From: Pseudomonas sp. SG20056
GTDB lineage: Bacteria > Pseudomonadota > Gammaproteobacteria > Pseudomonadales > Pseudomonadaceae
Reading direction: 5' to 3'
Assembly: GCF_031764535.1 (NCBI RefSeq)
Contig: NZ_CP134499.1
Coordinates: 4,402,001-4,466,000 of the forward strand
Length of the DNA: 64,000 bases
The translations under genes and the position numbers were made by a program. Below are positions 38,035-46,591 of this stretch, one piece after another. The notes under the pieces are model-generated. The model was given only the letters and a program-made list of their open reading frames with translations. It searched no databases and was not told the origin of the DNA. Position 1 is the stretch's first letter. Each line of letters begins with the position of its first letter.

Positions 38035-38801
38035 GGATTGATCCAGGTAATACGCGGGTGCCCCGCGAGGGGATGACGGTCGACCAGCGCCTGCACGCCA
38101 TACACCTCGGCCAGCAGCGCTTCCGTCAGCACTTCGGCGGGGGTGCCGCTGGCCACCACGCGGCCATGGTCGAGCACATACAGGCGGTCGCAAAAGGCCG
38201 CTGCCAGGTTGAGATCATGGAAGCTGGCCAGGGTTGCCAGGCCAAGGTTTTTGATCAGCCGCAACAGCTCCAGCTGGTAGCGCGGGTCGAGGTGATTGGT
38301 CGGCTCGTCGAGGATCAGCAGCGTCGGTTGCTGCACCAACGCGCGGGCCAGCAGCACACGTTGCTTCTCGCCGCCGGAAAGGTGGGCGAAAGCCTGGCGC
38401 TTGTGCTCGGTCAAACCCACCCGCGCCAATGCCTGCTCGACCAGGGCGAGATCGGCCTGATCATCGCCATCGAACAGGCCCTTGTGCGGCGTGCGGCCCA
38501 TGGCGGCGACTTCGGCCACGGTGAGGCCGAAGTCCTGGGGAAACTCCTGCAACACCACCGCCACCCGCTGCGCGCACCAGCGCGGCGAACGGCTCCACAG
38601 CGCTTCGCCGTCCAGCTCGACACAGCCCTGATCAGGCCGCTGAAAACGGTAGGCGCAGCGCAGCAGGCTGGTCTTGCCGCTGCCGTTGGGGCCGAGCAGA
38701 CCGACCAGCTGGCCGTCGCCCACCGCCAGGTCGATGCCGTCGAGCAAGGCCTGCTCGCCGTTGGGCGACCAGGCCAGGTCGCTGATCTGCAAGTGCGGCA
38801 T
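38031..38801 (-). CDS. ABC transporter ATP-binding protein, BtuD/FecE-like
   Basis: A 256-residue ATPase. GPNGSGKTS is the Walker A, LSGGEKQRVLLARAL the signature and LLILDEPTNHLD the Walker B, with the switch His in SFHDLNLA. It starts with ATG overlapping the receptor stop by one base (TGATG). The next gene overlaps by four bases. The chain of overlaps marks a single operon with the TonB-dependent receptor. Confidence 0.92.
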   Translation of the reverse strand: MPHLQISDLAWSPNGEQALLDGIDLAVGDGQLVGLLGPNGSGKTSLLRCAYRFQRPDQGCVELDGEALWSRSPRWCAQRVAVVLQEFPQDFGLTVAEVAAMGRTPHKGLFDGDDQADLALVEQALARVGLTEHKRQAFAHLSGGEKQRVLLARALVQQPTLLILDEPTNHLDPRYQLELLRLIKNLGLATLASFHDLNLAAAFCDRLYVLDHGRVVASGTPAEVLTEALLAEVYGVQALVDRHPLAGHPRITWINP

Positions 38802-40912
38802 CAGAAACGGTAATCGGCAGTGACGAACAACGAACGCGGCGCGCCTAGGTACCACTGCTGGCCATCGCTGCTGCCGGTGGTGGCGTACTGGCGGTCGAAC
38901 AGGTTGTTCAGCTCCAGCCCCAGACGCACGTCCGCCAGCACTTGCCAGCCGATGTTGGCATCGACCACGGTGTAGCTCGGCAGCGTCACGTTGTTCGCCG
39001 TGTCGGCGTAGCGCGCATCGACATAACGCGCGCCGACACCGGCCTGCACCTGCTCGCTCAGCGCCTTGCTCAGCCACAGGTTGGCGGTGCGCCGTGGCAC
39101 GTTGGTCGGCCGATTGCCGCTGCGGTCACCACCGGCTTCCGTGAAGTCGTCGTACTCGGCGCGCACCCACGCGGCGTTGGCCGACACCTGCCAGCCCTGC
39201 CCCAGCGCCAGCTCCAGGGTGGCTTCCAGGCCGTCGGACGACTGCTGGCCGATCTGCTCGGTCGACGCGGTCGGGGTGGCGCGGCTGAGCAGCTTCTCCT
39301 TGACGATATGGTAAGCAGCCAGCGTCCATTCGCCCTGGCCATTCCAGAACGCCTGCTTGAGGCCGATTTCGGTTTGCTTGGCCTCGCTCAGGTCGAACTG
39401 CTGCTGGGTCGGGTTGAGTGTCAGCAGGTTGCTCACGCCCTCGGTGCTAGTGGCATACTGACCATACAGCGACAGCTCGGGCGTGACCTCGAAGACCAAG
39501 CCGGCGCGCCAGTTATCGCCGCTGAGGCTGCGGTCCTTACGCGAGTCATCAACCAGGTTACTGCGGTCGATATGTACCTGATCGCGGCGCACACCGCTGA
39601 CCAGCGACAGGCGCTCAGTCAGCTGGGTGCGGTTCTCGGCGAACAGCGAGAATTGCCGCGCCAGATTGCGTTCGCGCGGGCCGTACCCCAGTGGATCGGT
39701 GCTCTGGTACTGGCCACCACCGCTGCCGGCGAGCGGCACGCTGTCAGTAAAGCTGCTGGCAAAGTCGTGCTGACGGGCGAAGTGAATACGGTTGTAGTCC
39801 ACGCCCACCACGCTGCGGCTATCCAGACCGAAAAGGGCGTGCTCCAGGGTGAAGGTCTGACGGTCGCCGACCTGCTCCTGGGTGTGCTTGATCTCGTAGA
39901 AATCGCTGCGCTTGACCTGATCACCCGGCTGCCAGCGGTAGGACTCAGCATTGCGCCAGTAGCGCTGGGTTTTGATGTAGTAGAGCTGGTTGCTGGCGCT
40001 CAGGGCATCGTTGATCCGCCAGTCGCTGACCAGTCGGGTGATCTGGTCGTTGTAGCGAATCTCGGCGTTATCGACGTTGTAATTGCTCTCGCGCAGGCTC
40101 TCGCGGTACTGGCCGGCGACCAGCGGCGTGCCCAGGTAGCGCTGCGGGTCCTGATCGCCCTGATCATGGGACAGGGTGAAACTCAGCGCATCGCTGGCAT
40201 CCCAGCGCAGGGCCGCGCTCAACGCCTGGCTCTGCGACTCGCCGTCATCGACCCAGCCATTGCTGGCCTGCTGATTGAGGTTGAGCCGGTAGCTCAACGC
40301 ATCGCTGAGCGAACCACCGCTGTCCAGCGCGGCCTGGCGGCGATCGTCGCTGCCGTAACCGAAGCGCAGCTGGTTGCTGATGGCGCCGGTAAAGGGCTTT
40401 TTCGGCACCACGTTGATCACCGCGCCGGTCGCGCCTTCGCCGTACAGCACCGAGGCCGGGCCGCGCAGCACGTCGACGCGCTCCACCGACCAGGTGTCGA
40501 CCGGGAAGGTCACGGTGCCGGCCCCGACATACTGACGGGTGCCGTCGTACAGCTGCATGGTCGCGCTGTGCCCGGTAAAGCCGCGCGCCGACAGTGCGGT
40601 GCCGCCATTGCCGGGGCTGCCAATGCTGCTGATGCCAGGGGTGCGGGTGACCGCGTCCTGCACGCTGAGGTTGTTGCGCCCGCGCACCTGCGCGCCGCTC
40701 AGGCTGCTGGTGCTGGCAGGGGTTTGCAGGGCCGTCAGGCCCAAGCGCGAACCACTGCTGCTGGGCGTATGCAGATCGCTTTCGCCCTCCGCAGCAGCCT
40801 TGGCCTGAATGGTCGTGGCCGGCAAATTGACCGGGGACTCGCCCGCCACAGCCGTACCGGCCAGGCACAGGGCAAGGGAAACAGAGAGTTGAGACAGGGG
40901 ATAGCGCGCCAT
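38801..40912 (-). CDS. TonB-dependent receptor (siderophore-receptor type) under a cobalamin riboswitch
   Basis: A 703-residue outer-membrane receptor. The signal peptide ends near AVAGE; there is no N-terminal signalling domain. The plug domain has NLSVQDAVTRTPGISSIG, ERVDVLRGPASVLYGEGATGAVINV, and the barrel ends in ADYRF with terminal Phe. The overall pattern is closest to the TonB-siderophor family rather than the shorter BtuB. Yet its leader carries a cobalamin riboswitch, and genes for a BtuCDF-like transporter follow. It probably imports cobalamin, a corrinoid precursor or a cobalt chelate. MARYPLSQ was taken as start because a signal peptide follows. Confidence 0.88.
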   Translation of the reverse strand: MARYPLSQLSVSLALCLAGTAVAGESPVNLPATTIQAKAAAEGESDLHTPSSSGSRLGLTALQTPASTSSLSGAQVRGRNNLSVQDAVTRTPGISSIGSPGNGGTALSARGFTGHSATMQLYDGTRQYVGAGTVTFPVDTWSVERVDVLRGPASVLYGEGATGAVINVVPKKPFTGAISNQLRFGYGSDDRRQAALDSGGSLSDALSYRLNLNQQASNGWVDDGESQSQALSAALRWDASDALSFTLSHDQGDQDPQRYLGTPLVAGQYRESLRESNYNVDNAEIRYNDQITRLVSDWRINDALSASNQLYYIKTQRYWRNAESYRWQPGDQVKRSDFYEIKHTQEQVGDRQTFTLEHALFGLDSRSVVGVDYNRIHFARQHDFASSFTDSVPLAGSGGGQYQSTDPLGYGPRERNLARQFSLFAENRTQLTERLSLVSGVRRDQVHIDRSNLVDDSRKDRSLSGDNWRAGLVFEVTPELSLYGQYATSTEGVSNLLTLNPTQQQFDLSEAKQTEIGLKQAFWNGQGEWTLAAYHIVKEKLLSRATPTASTEQIGQQSSDGLEATLELALGQGWQVSANAAWVRAEYDDFTEAGGDRSGNRPTNVPRRTANLWLSKALSEQVQAGVGARYVDARYADTANNVTLPSYTVVDANIGWQVLADVRLGLELNNLFDRQYATTGSSDGQQWYLGAPRSLFVTADYRF

Positions 40913-41075
40913 GATGCTTCCATCGCAAAAGGGATAGGCACGGCAATCCCGATGGAAACGCGCAACAGCAAAACACGGGCGCACAGGCACCCACGATCGG
41001 CGTCAACGCCCGCCCACCGCGGGTTGCCAAACAGTTGGGAGTTGCCGCTGCATCACTGGCAGCGCACAACATCCC

Positions 41076-41220
41076 TAAGAACCTGTTTACGATTCCGCGA
41101 GCTAGAGCAATGCAAGGCAAAAAGAGGCAAGGAAGCGGAGTGTACTTTTGTACATGAGCATTCCGAGCCTGTTTTTAACGCAGCAGTGCCGACGCGCAGC
41201 AGATGGTAGACAGGTTCTAA
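41076..41220. mobile_element. 145-bp inverted-repeat element in the leader of the TonB receptor gene
   Basis: Ends TAAGAACCTGTTTA (41076-41089) and TAGACAGGTTCTAA (41207-41220) are complementary at 12 of 14 positions. The interior has GCCTGTTTTTAACGCAGC, also found in the 74-bp element at 11121. Its edge is a few bases from the 3' end of the cobalamin aptamer. It thus lies between aptamer and gene. No gene inside. Confidence 0.65.
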
Positions 41221-41221
41221 G

Positions 41222-41402
41222 AATCAGGCCGGTCTCCGGGCTTACGAGGGTCATGAAGCCATCGCCTTCCCATGCAGAAACTGCACAGTGGCATCGTGAT
41301 GACGTCGCTCGCTTACCGTTGCGGGGGCAGCGTCGGACTAGCCCAAAGGGCGCACCGACTTCCCGTTTAACCTCACGCACGGCGGCGTGAGACACCTGAA
41401 AC
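41222..41402 (-). promoter_or_regulatory. Cobalamin riboswitch 1 (TonB receptor/BtuCDF operon)
   Basis: On the minus strand the characteristic blocks are in order: GGTGTCTCACGCC, GGTTAAACGGGAA, GCTGCCCCCGCAAC (the B12 box), CACTGTGC..TGGGAAGG, and AGCCCGGAGACCGGCC at the 3' end. In the family, cobalamin binding lowers expression. The usual expression platform would lie just where the 145-bp repeat element now sits. Confidence 0.92.
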
Positions 41403-41409
41403 GGCGCGG

Positions 41410-41438
41410 ATATGACCATCCGCGCCAGCACAAGTCAA
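41410..41438 (-). promoter_or_regulatory. Sigma-70 promoter upstream of riboswitch 1
   Basis: Minus strand TTGACT, 17-bp spacer, TCATAT. The predicted start site is about 41403, just before the aptamer, giving a leader of about 490 bases. Confidence 0.6.
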
Positions 41439-41484
41439 GACGTGAACTCGACAAGGCCGCCCGCTCAAGGACGAGGGTTACATC

Positions 41485-41558
41485 TGTGGGAGGCGCTTTA
41501 GCGGCGACTTCTGATAAGTGATAGAGCGGCTGTAGTCGCGGCTAAAGCCCCTCCCACA
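41485..41558. repeat. REP-type inverted repeat
   Basis: TGTGGGAGGCGCTTTAGCGGCGA pairs with TCGCGGCTAAAGCCCCTCCCACA. It lies between the riboswitch promoter and the end of the ferredoxin-domain gene. Confidence 0.8.
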
Positions 41559-41559
41559 C

Positions 41560-42276
41560 TCAGCTCTGATCAATGCGCAGCTCGGGCACGGCGCGGCCGG
41601 CCACCAGGCGCTCATCGACCAGGCGGATCAGCTCGGCTTCATCGCGCACGCGGAACCACTCACCGGCCGGATAAAGGCTGGCCGTCGGGCCCAGATCACA
41701 GGGGAACTGGCACTGCGTACGGGTGATATGCACGCCGCCTTCGCACTCCAGTTTGCCGGCGGCCTTGAGGCGCTGACGCAGGGTTTTCCACAGGTCCAGC
41801 GCACCGCGCCGGGTGCAGCGCGGGCCGTTGCACAACAGCAGGCGCTGCGCATGCGGCGGAATCTGCGACCAGGCGTGATGCCCCGGCACCGCGGCCACAC
41901 CGACACAAGGCAGGTGCAGCTCGGGGCGCTCGATCAGCGCGCAGGCGGCCTCCACCGGCAAGCCCTCGGCCTGGCCAATCGCACTGGCGACAAACAGCTG
42001 ATCGGGATTGGCCTGCTGGCCTAGCTCGCTGCGCAGCCAATCGAGGTGCGGGCTGCTGCTCTGCGGCTCCAGATCAATCACCAGCAACGGCCGCTCGCCC
42101 TCGGTAACCCGCTGCCAGAGCGGCGCATAGCCTGCGCTGGTATCGACGATATCGGCCAACGCCGCTTCCCCGCGCAGCTCAGCCAAGCGCCGGCGGAACA
42201 GCTCAGCAAACGCGCCCTCGGCCAGGTCAGGGCCGACAAACAGAATGCGGGCGTAAGGGGAAACGGACGTGGTCAT
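41560..42276 (-). CDS. (2Fe-2S) ferredoxin-domain protein of the cobalamin locus
   Basis: A 238-residue protein. The C-terminal ~90 residues look like a thioredoxin-fold 2Fe-2S ferredoxin: LLCNGPRCTRRGA, then TQCQFPCDLGP, giving C-x4-C and C-x3-C pairs. The N-terminal ~130 residues are unrecognised; a short-chain chelatase-like fold (CbiX) is conceivable but not supported by a motif. It lies just after cobK, in the position where Pseudomonas cob clusters usually have a conserved hypothetical gene. GGAGG is six bases before the ATG. It may give electrons for cobalt reduction; this is speculation. Confidence 0.7.
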   Translation of the reverse strand: MTTSVSPYARILFVGPDLAEGAFAELFRRRLAELRGEAALADIVDTSAGYAPLWQRVTEGERPLLVIDLEPQSSSPHLDWLRSELGQQANPDQLFVASAIGQAEGLPVEAACALIERPELHLPCVGVAAVPGHHAWSQIPPHAQRLLLCNGPRCTRRGALDLWKTLRQRLKAAGKLECEGGVHITRTQCQFPCDLGPTASLYPAGEWFRVRDEAELIRLVDERLVAGRAVPELRIDQS

Positions 42277-42354
42277 GGCGGCCTCCAAAGCGGGGCGGCA
42301 GTCTAACAGGGGATTTTTTGCCTTGGGGGGCAACCGCTCGGCGGCCAACTTGCC

Positions 42355-43074
42355 CTATAACTGCAGCGCCTCGGTCAGCGCTTCGAGGCTAACAAACTCG
42401 CGGTCCACACTCGGCAAGAGCGGCCGGCGCAGCAGCAATACCGGCAAACCCAACTCGCGCGCCACCTGCAATTTCGGCTCGGTGGACTGGCTGCCACTGT
42501 TCTTGCTGATCAGCACATCGGTGCCCAGGCGAGCGAATAACGCGCGTTCCTCGTCCAGCGCGAACGGCCCGCGCGCCCCGATAATCTCGGCACGCGGCAC
42601 GCCTTGCTGGGCCGTCAGACAACGTACGGTCCAGTGCTGATGCAGGGGTATCTCGTGCAGGTGTTCCAGCGGCTCGCGGCCCAGGGTAAACAGCGGACGG
42701 CGGAAATCCTTCAGGGCTTCGACCAAACCGGCCCAGTTATCCACTTCACGCCAGTCATCACCCTCGCCGGCTTGCCAGCCGGGACGACGCAGCGCCCAGC
42801 AGGCGATTCCGCTCAACTCGGCGGCGCGGACGGCATTGGCGCTGATCTGTGCGGCATAGGGGTGGGTCAGATCCAACAGCAGTTCGATGCACTGCTCGCG
42901 GATAAACTCCGCCAATCCTTCGGCCCCGCCAAAGCCACCAACGCGCACCTGGCAGGGCAAGTCATCCGGCACCCGACCCAGCCCGGCCAGGCTGTAGATG
43001 GCTTCGGGGTTTAAACGGCGCGCCAGACGCAAGGCCTCGGTAGTGCCGCCAAGCAGCAGGATGCGCGGGCTCAC
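42355..43074 (-). CDS. cobK: Precorrin-6A reductase CobK
   Basis: A 239-residue NADPH-dependent reductase making precorrin-6B. ILLLGGTTEALRLARRL is the N-terminal nucleotide-binding start, LLDLTHPYAAQIS is the family signature and ISKNSGSQSTEPKL lies in the C-terminal half. Its start overlaps the cobL stop by four bases. With cobL it forms a two-gene unit divergent from cobG. Confidence 0.93.
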   Translation of the reverse strand: MSPRILLLGGTTEALRLARRLNPEAIYSLAGLGRVPDDLPCQVRVGGFGGAEGLAEFIREQCIELLLDLTHPYAAQISANAVRAAELSGIACWALRRPGWQAGEGDDWREVDNWAGLVEALKDFRRPLFTLGREPLEHLHEIPLHQHWTVRCLTAQQGVPRAEIIGARGPFALDEERALFARLGTDVLISKNSGSQSTEPKLQVARELGLPVLLLRRPLLPSVDREFVSLEALTEALQL

Positions 43075-44273
43075 GGCTTGCGCACCTCCAGCAGAGTGAT
43101 CGGCAAGGCGCTGCGCCAGGTGTCGAAACCGCCCAACGGCTGCGCCTGGGCCACGCTGATACGGGTCAACTCACCGCCCACCTGCTCGCGCCAGGCCACC
43201 AGTGCCGCTTCGCTTTGCAGGGTCACGGCATTGGCCACTAGGCGCCCGCCCGGTTTCAGGCTGGCCCAGCACTGCTCCAGCACGCCGGGGATGGTCACGC
43301 CGCCACCGATAAAGATCGCATCCGGCGCAGCCAATCCGGCCAAAGCTTCGGGCGCGCGGCCGGCGACCAGTTGCAGACCCGGCACGCCGAGAGCATCGCG
43401 GTTGTGCTGGATATGCGCCTGACGGCCGGCATCAGCCTCAATGGCCAGCGCCCGGCAGCTGGGGTGCGCGCGCATCCACTCGATGCCGATGGAACCGCAG
43501 CCGGCACCGACATCCCAGAGCAGCTCACCGGGTTGCGGCGCCAGGCGCGCCAGGGTGATAGCGCGCACGTCGCGCTTGGTCAGCTGGCCATCGTGCTGAT
43601 AGGCATCATCCGGCAAACCCGGCGTCAGCGGCAGCAGGCGCGCCTCAGCGCCCGCCACACAGTCGATTGCCAACAAATTAAGGTCGGCCGCGCGCGGCAA
43701 TGCCCAATCGCTGGCCAGACCATCGATGCGCCGTTCCTGATCGCCGCCCAGGTGCTCCAGAACGGTCAAACGGCTGGGACCAAAACCGCGTTCACGCAGC
43801 AGCTCGGCCACCGCCGCCGGGCTGTCGCCGTCATTGCTCAACAGCAGCAGCCGCGCGCCGGGGAAAATCTGCGCCTGCAGCGCCGCCAACGGCCGCGCCA
43901 CCAGCGACAGCACCGTCACGTCCTGCAGTGGCCAACCCAGGCGAGCAGCAGCCAGTGAGACGGATGAGGGCGCAGAGAACACCTGCAATTCCTCAGCCGG
44001 CAGCTGCCGCGCCAGGCTCGCACCCACGCCATAGAACAGCGGATCACCGCTGGCCAGCACGCACACCGGCGTACCGTGCCGCGCCAGTACCGGCTCCAGG
44101 CTAAAGGGGCTCGGCCAGCGTTCGTGCTGCCCTGGCAGATTGCTGGGCAACAGCGCCAGCTGCCGTGGGCTGCCAACAATCCACTGCGCCTCGCCCAGCG
44201 CCCGACGCGCCGCCTCACCCAGGCCGGCATAACCGTCTTCACCAATGCCCACCAGGGTTAACCAGGCTGTCAT
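43071..44273 (-). CDS. cobL: Precorrin-6Y C5,15-methyltransferase (decarboxylating) CobL
   Basis: A 400-residue two-domain enzyme. Residues 1-~205 are the CbiE methylase (LTLVGIGEDGYAGL, ASGDPLFYGVGASL), and ~210-400 the CbiT-like C15 methylase/decarboxylase (LWDVGAGCGSIGIEWMR, the SAM site). It converts precorrin-6B to precorrin-8X. The start MTAWLTLVG has GGAG about 8 bases upstream. The divergent leader toward cobG contains riboswitch 2 on the other strand. Confidence 0.94.
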   Translation of the reverse strand: MTAWLTLVGIGEDGYAGLGEAARRALGEAQWIVGSPRQLALLPSNLPGQHERWPSPFSLEPVLARHGTPVCVLASGDPLFYGVGASLARQLPAEELQVFSAPSSVSLAAARLGWPLQDVTVLSLVARPLAALQAQIFPGARLLLLSNDGDSPAAVAELLRERGFGPSRLTVLEHLGGDQERRIDGLASDWALPRAADLNLLAIDCVAGAEARLLPLTPGLPDDAYQHDGQLTKRDVRAITLARLAPQPGELLWDVGAGCGSIGIEWMRAHPSCRALAIEADAGRQAHIQHNRDALGVPGLQLVAGRAPEALAGLAAPDAIFIGGGVTIPGVLEQCWASLKPGGRLVANAVTLQSEAALVAWREQVGGELTRISVAQAQPLGGFDTWRSALPITLLEVRKP

Positions 44274-44334
44274 ACCCACTCCTCTGCCCCCGCCCGACAA
44301 GCTAGGGTGTCAGCGCATCAAACAAAGCGGGCAT

Positions 44335-44525
44335 AATACAGCCTTCGTCGGTGCCCACCGCCATGGTGCGAGGGGCCTAAGAGGGAATCCGGAGCGATCC
44401 GCTGATCGTGACCGAGCTGCCCCCGCAACTGTAAACAGCGAGTCTGCCGCAACTGCGCCACTGGGAAACTGGGAAGGCCGCGCCAGATGATGACCTGTCA
44501 GCCAGGAGACCTGCCGACGACGCTA
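44335..44525 (+). promoter_or_regulatory. Cobalamin riboswitch 2 (cobGHIJ operon)
   Basis: Blocks on the plus strand: CGTCGGTGCCCACCGCCATGG, CTAAGAGGGAA, GCTGCCCCCGCAACTGTAA (B12 box), CACTGGGAAACTGGGAAGG and GTCAGCCAGGAGACCTGCCGAC. A -10-like CATAAT precedes it at 44332. The aptamer ends about 105 bases before the cobG start used here. Confidence 0.95.
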
Positions 44526-44628
44526 GTCGCGAGTGCCAACATCGGGCGGGGTGTACCGATGCCATGAAATCCCCTGTGGGCGGATTTCGCTGGTTCGGTC
44601 GCCGCGTCTTTGTTGTTGGTGACCCTTT

Positions 44629-45972
44629 TTGCACGACTGTCCAACCTCCGCCGACCTGCCCGACCCACGCCCTAGCGCGTGCCCCGGCCTGCTGCGCATC
44701 GTACAGGCGCTGGATGGCGGCATCTGCCGGGTCAAGCTGGCCGGCGGCGTACTCAGCAGTCAGCAGGCTCGCGCCATCGCCGAGGCGGCCGAGCGCTGCG
44801 CCAGCGGTGTGCTGGAGCTGACCAACCGCAGCAATCTGCAAATTCGCGGCGTACTGCCAGGCCAACAGACCGAACTGATCGAACGCCTGCTCGCCGCCGG
44901 CCTTGGCCCGAGCAACCCAGCCTCCGACGATGTACGCAACCTACTGCTCAGCCCCGCCGCCGGCCTCGACCCGCAGGCCCTGCTCGATACCCGCCCGCTG
45001 GCCGCCGCGCTGCTCGACCTGCTGCAAAACACCCCGGCGCTGCATGGGCTGTCGGCCAAGTTCGCCCTGCAGCTGGACGGCGGCGAAGCCCTGGCCATGC
45101 TCGAACACCGCCACGATATCTGGCTAAGCGCCCTGCCTGGCACGCCAACCCGACTGGCCTTTGGCCTGGCCGGCTGCCCGACTGACCGGCCGCTGGGCGT
45201 GGTCGAGGCTGAGCAAGTCATGCCGCTGGTGGAACAATTGCTAAGGCTGTTTATCGAACTGGCTGGCAGCGAACACAGCCGGATGCGCCAGCTGCTGAGC
45301 GTGATTCCCGCCCACCAACTGCTGCAACAGCTGCAAACGCGCCTGCCCTTTACCGTTCAGGCGCCACCGACCGATTGGCAACACAAACCAGTCAGCCCAC
45401 GCGCGCCGATGGGCATTTATCCACAGCAGCAAAACGCCCTTTGCATGGTTGCCGCCGCTTCACGTCTGGGTCGAATCGACGCCGCACAACTCAACGCCCT
45501 GGCCGATCTGGCCGAGCAGCACGGCGATGCCAGCCTGCGCCTGACGCCCTGGCAGGGCCTGCTGCTGCCAAATATCCCCGAGCGCTCGGCAGACAACCTG
45601 CTGCACAAACTGGCCGAACTGGGCCTGCTGATCGATGCACAGGAACCGCTTAGCCAGCTGATCGCCTGCACCGGCTCCAGCGCCTGCGGCAAAGGCCTGG
45701 CCGACAGCAAGGCCGATGCCCTGCATCTCGCCGAGCGCCTAGGCGCCAGCAGCGCACGGCCGCACGTGCATCTCAGCGCCTGCCCGCGCTCCTGCGCCGC
45801 CGCGCATACCGCGCCCTTTACCCTGCTGGCCAGCAGCGCCGGGCATTACCAGCTCTATCAACGCACGCCCGAGGCGGCCGGTTTCGGCCAACTGCTGGCC
45901 AGCGCCATGACTATCGACGAGGCCGGCGACTGGTTCGCCGCCCACTGCGCAACAGGAAACAGCGATGCTTGA
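44629..45972 (+). CDS. cobG: Precorrin-3B synthase CobG
   Basis: A ~447-residue oxygen-dependent enzyme that hydroxylates precorrin-3A, marking the aerobic route. It has the sulfite/nitrite-reductase-like fold with LTNRSNLQIRG, TPWQGLLLP, and a 4Fe-4S site from CTGSSACGKG (C-x5-C) and SACPRSCAAAH (C-x3-C). The open frame starts at a TTG; the family similarity begins only at ACPGLLRIVQALDGGICR, about 18 residues in, so the true start is uncertain. It overlaps cobH by eight bases. Confidence 0.92.
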   Translation: MHDCPTSADLPDPRPSACPGLLRIVQALDGGICRVKLAGGVLSSQQARAIAEAAERCASGVLELTNRSNLQIRGVLPGQQTELIERLLAAGLGPSNPASDDVRNLLLSPAAGLDPQALLDTRPLAAALLDLLQNTPALHGLSAKFALQLDGGEALAMLEHRHDIWLSALPGTPTRLAFGLAGCPTDRPLGVVEAEQVMPLVEQLLRLFIELAGSEHSRMRQLLSVIPAHQLLQQLQTRLPFTVQAPPTDWQHKPVSPRAPMGIYPQQQNALCMVAAASRLGRIDAAQLNALADLAEQHGDASLRLTPWQGLLLPNIPERSADNLLHKLAELGLLIDAQEPLSQLIACTGSSACGKGLADSKADALHLAERLGASSARPHVHLSACPRSCAAAHTAPFTLLASSAGHYQLYQRTPEAAGFGQLLASAMTIDEAGDWFAAHCATGNSDA

Positions 45973-46591
45973 GTACATCCGCGACGGCCAGGAAATCTAC
46001 CGCCAGTCCTTCGCCACCATCCGCGCCGAGGCCGACCTGTCGGCGATCCCGGCAGACCTGGAAAAACTCGCAGTGCGCGTGATCCACGCCTGCGGCATGG
46101 TCGATGTGGTGCAGGATCTGCGCTTCTCCGCCGGGGCCGGTGCTGCCGGCCGCGCCGCCCTGGCCAAGGGCGCGGCAATTCTCTGCGATGCGCGGATGGT
46201 CGCCGAGGGCATCACCCGTCCGCGCCTGGCCGCCAACAACCCGGTGATCTGCACCCTGCATAACGACGGCGTGATCGAGCAGGCCCGCGCGCTGGGCAAT
46301 ACCCGTTCGGCAGTTGCATTGGAACACTGGCGCGAGCACCTGGAAGGCAGCGTGGTGGTGATCGGCAACGCCCCCACCGCGCTGTTCTATCTGCTGGAAA
46401 TGCTCGACGCCGGCGCGCCGAAACCGGCGCTGATTATCGGCATGCCAGTGGGCTTTATCGGCGCGGCGGAGTCCAAGGACGCTCTCGCTGCCGACAGCCG
46501 TGGCGTGCCCTATGTAATTGTGCGTGGCCGTCGCGGCGGCAGTGCCATGGCGGTGGCGGCGGTCAACGCCCTGGCCACGGAGGTGGAGTGA
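45965..46591 (+). CDS. cobH: Precorrin-8X methylmutase CobH
   Basis: A 208-residue enzyme that moves the C11 methyl to C12, giving hydrogenobyrinate. LAVRVIHACGMVDVV carries the catalytic His, and RPRLAANNPVICTL and GNAPTALFYLLEM are family segments. The start overlaps cobG by 8 bases and its stop overlaps the cobI ATG by one base. Confidence 0.95.
   Translation: MLEYIRDGQEIYRQSFATIRAEADLSAIPADLEKLAVRVIHACGMVDVVQDLRFSAGAGAAGRAALAKGAAILCDARMVAEGITRPRLAANNPVICTLHNDGVIEQARALGNTRSAVALEHWREHLEGSVVVIGNAPTALFYLLEMLDAGAPKPALIIGMPVGFIGAAESKDALAADSRGVPYVIVRGRRGGSAMAVAAVNALATEVE

Noticed and set aside
38942..41209. 755-codon open frame antisense to the TonB receptor gene
   Set aside because: Long antisense frames are usual in high-GC DNA. 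The opposite frame has full receptor motifs, and this one also crosses the repeat element.
44377..44865. Minus-strand open frame across riboswitch 2 and the cobG start
   Set aside because: It covers the conserved B12 box, which explains the sequence better, and has no coding motif.
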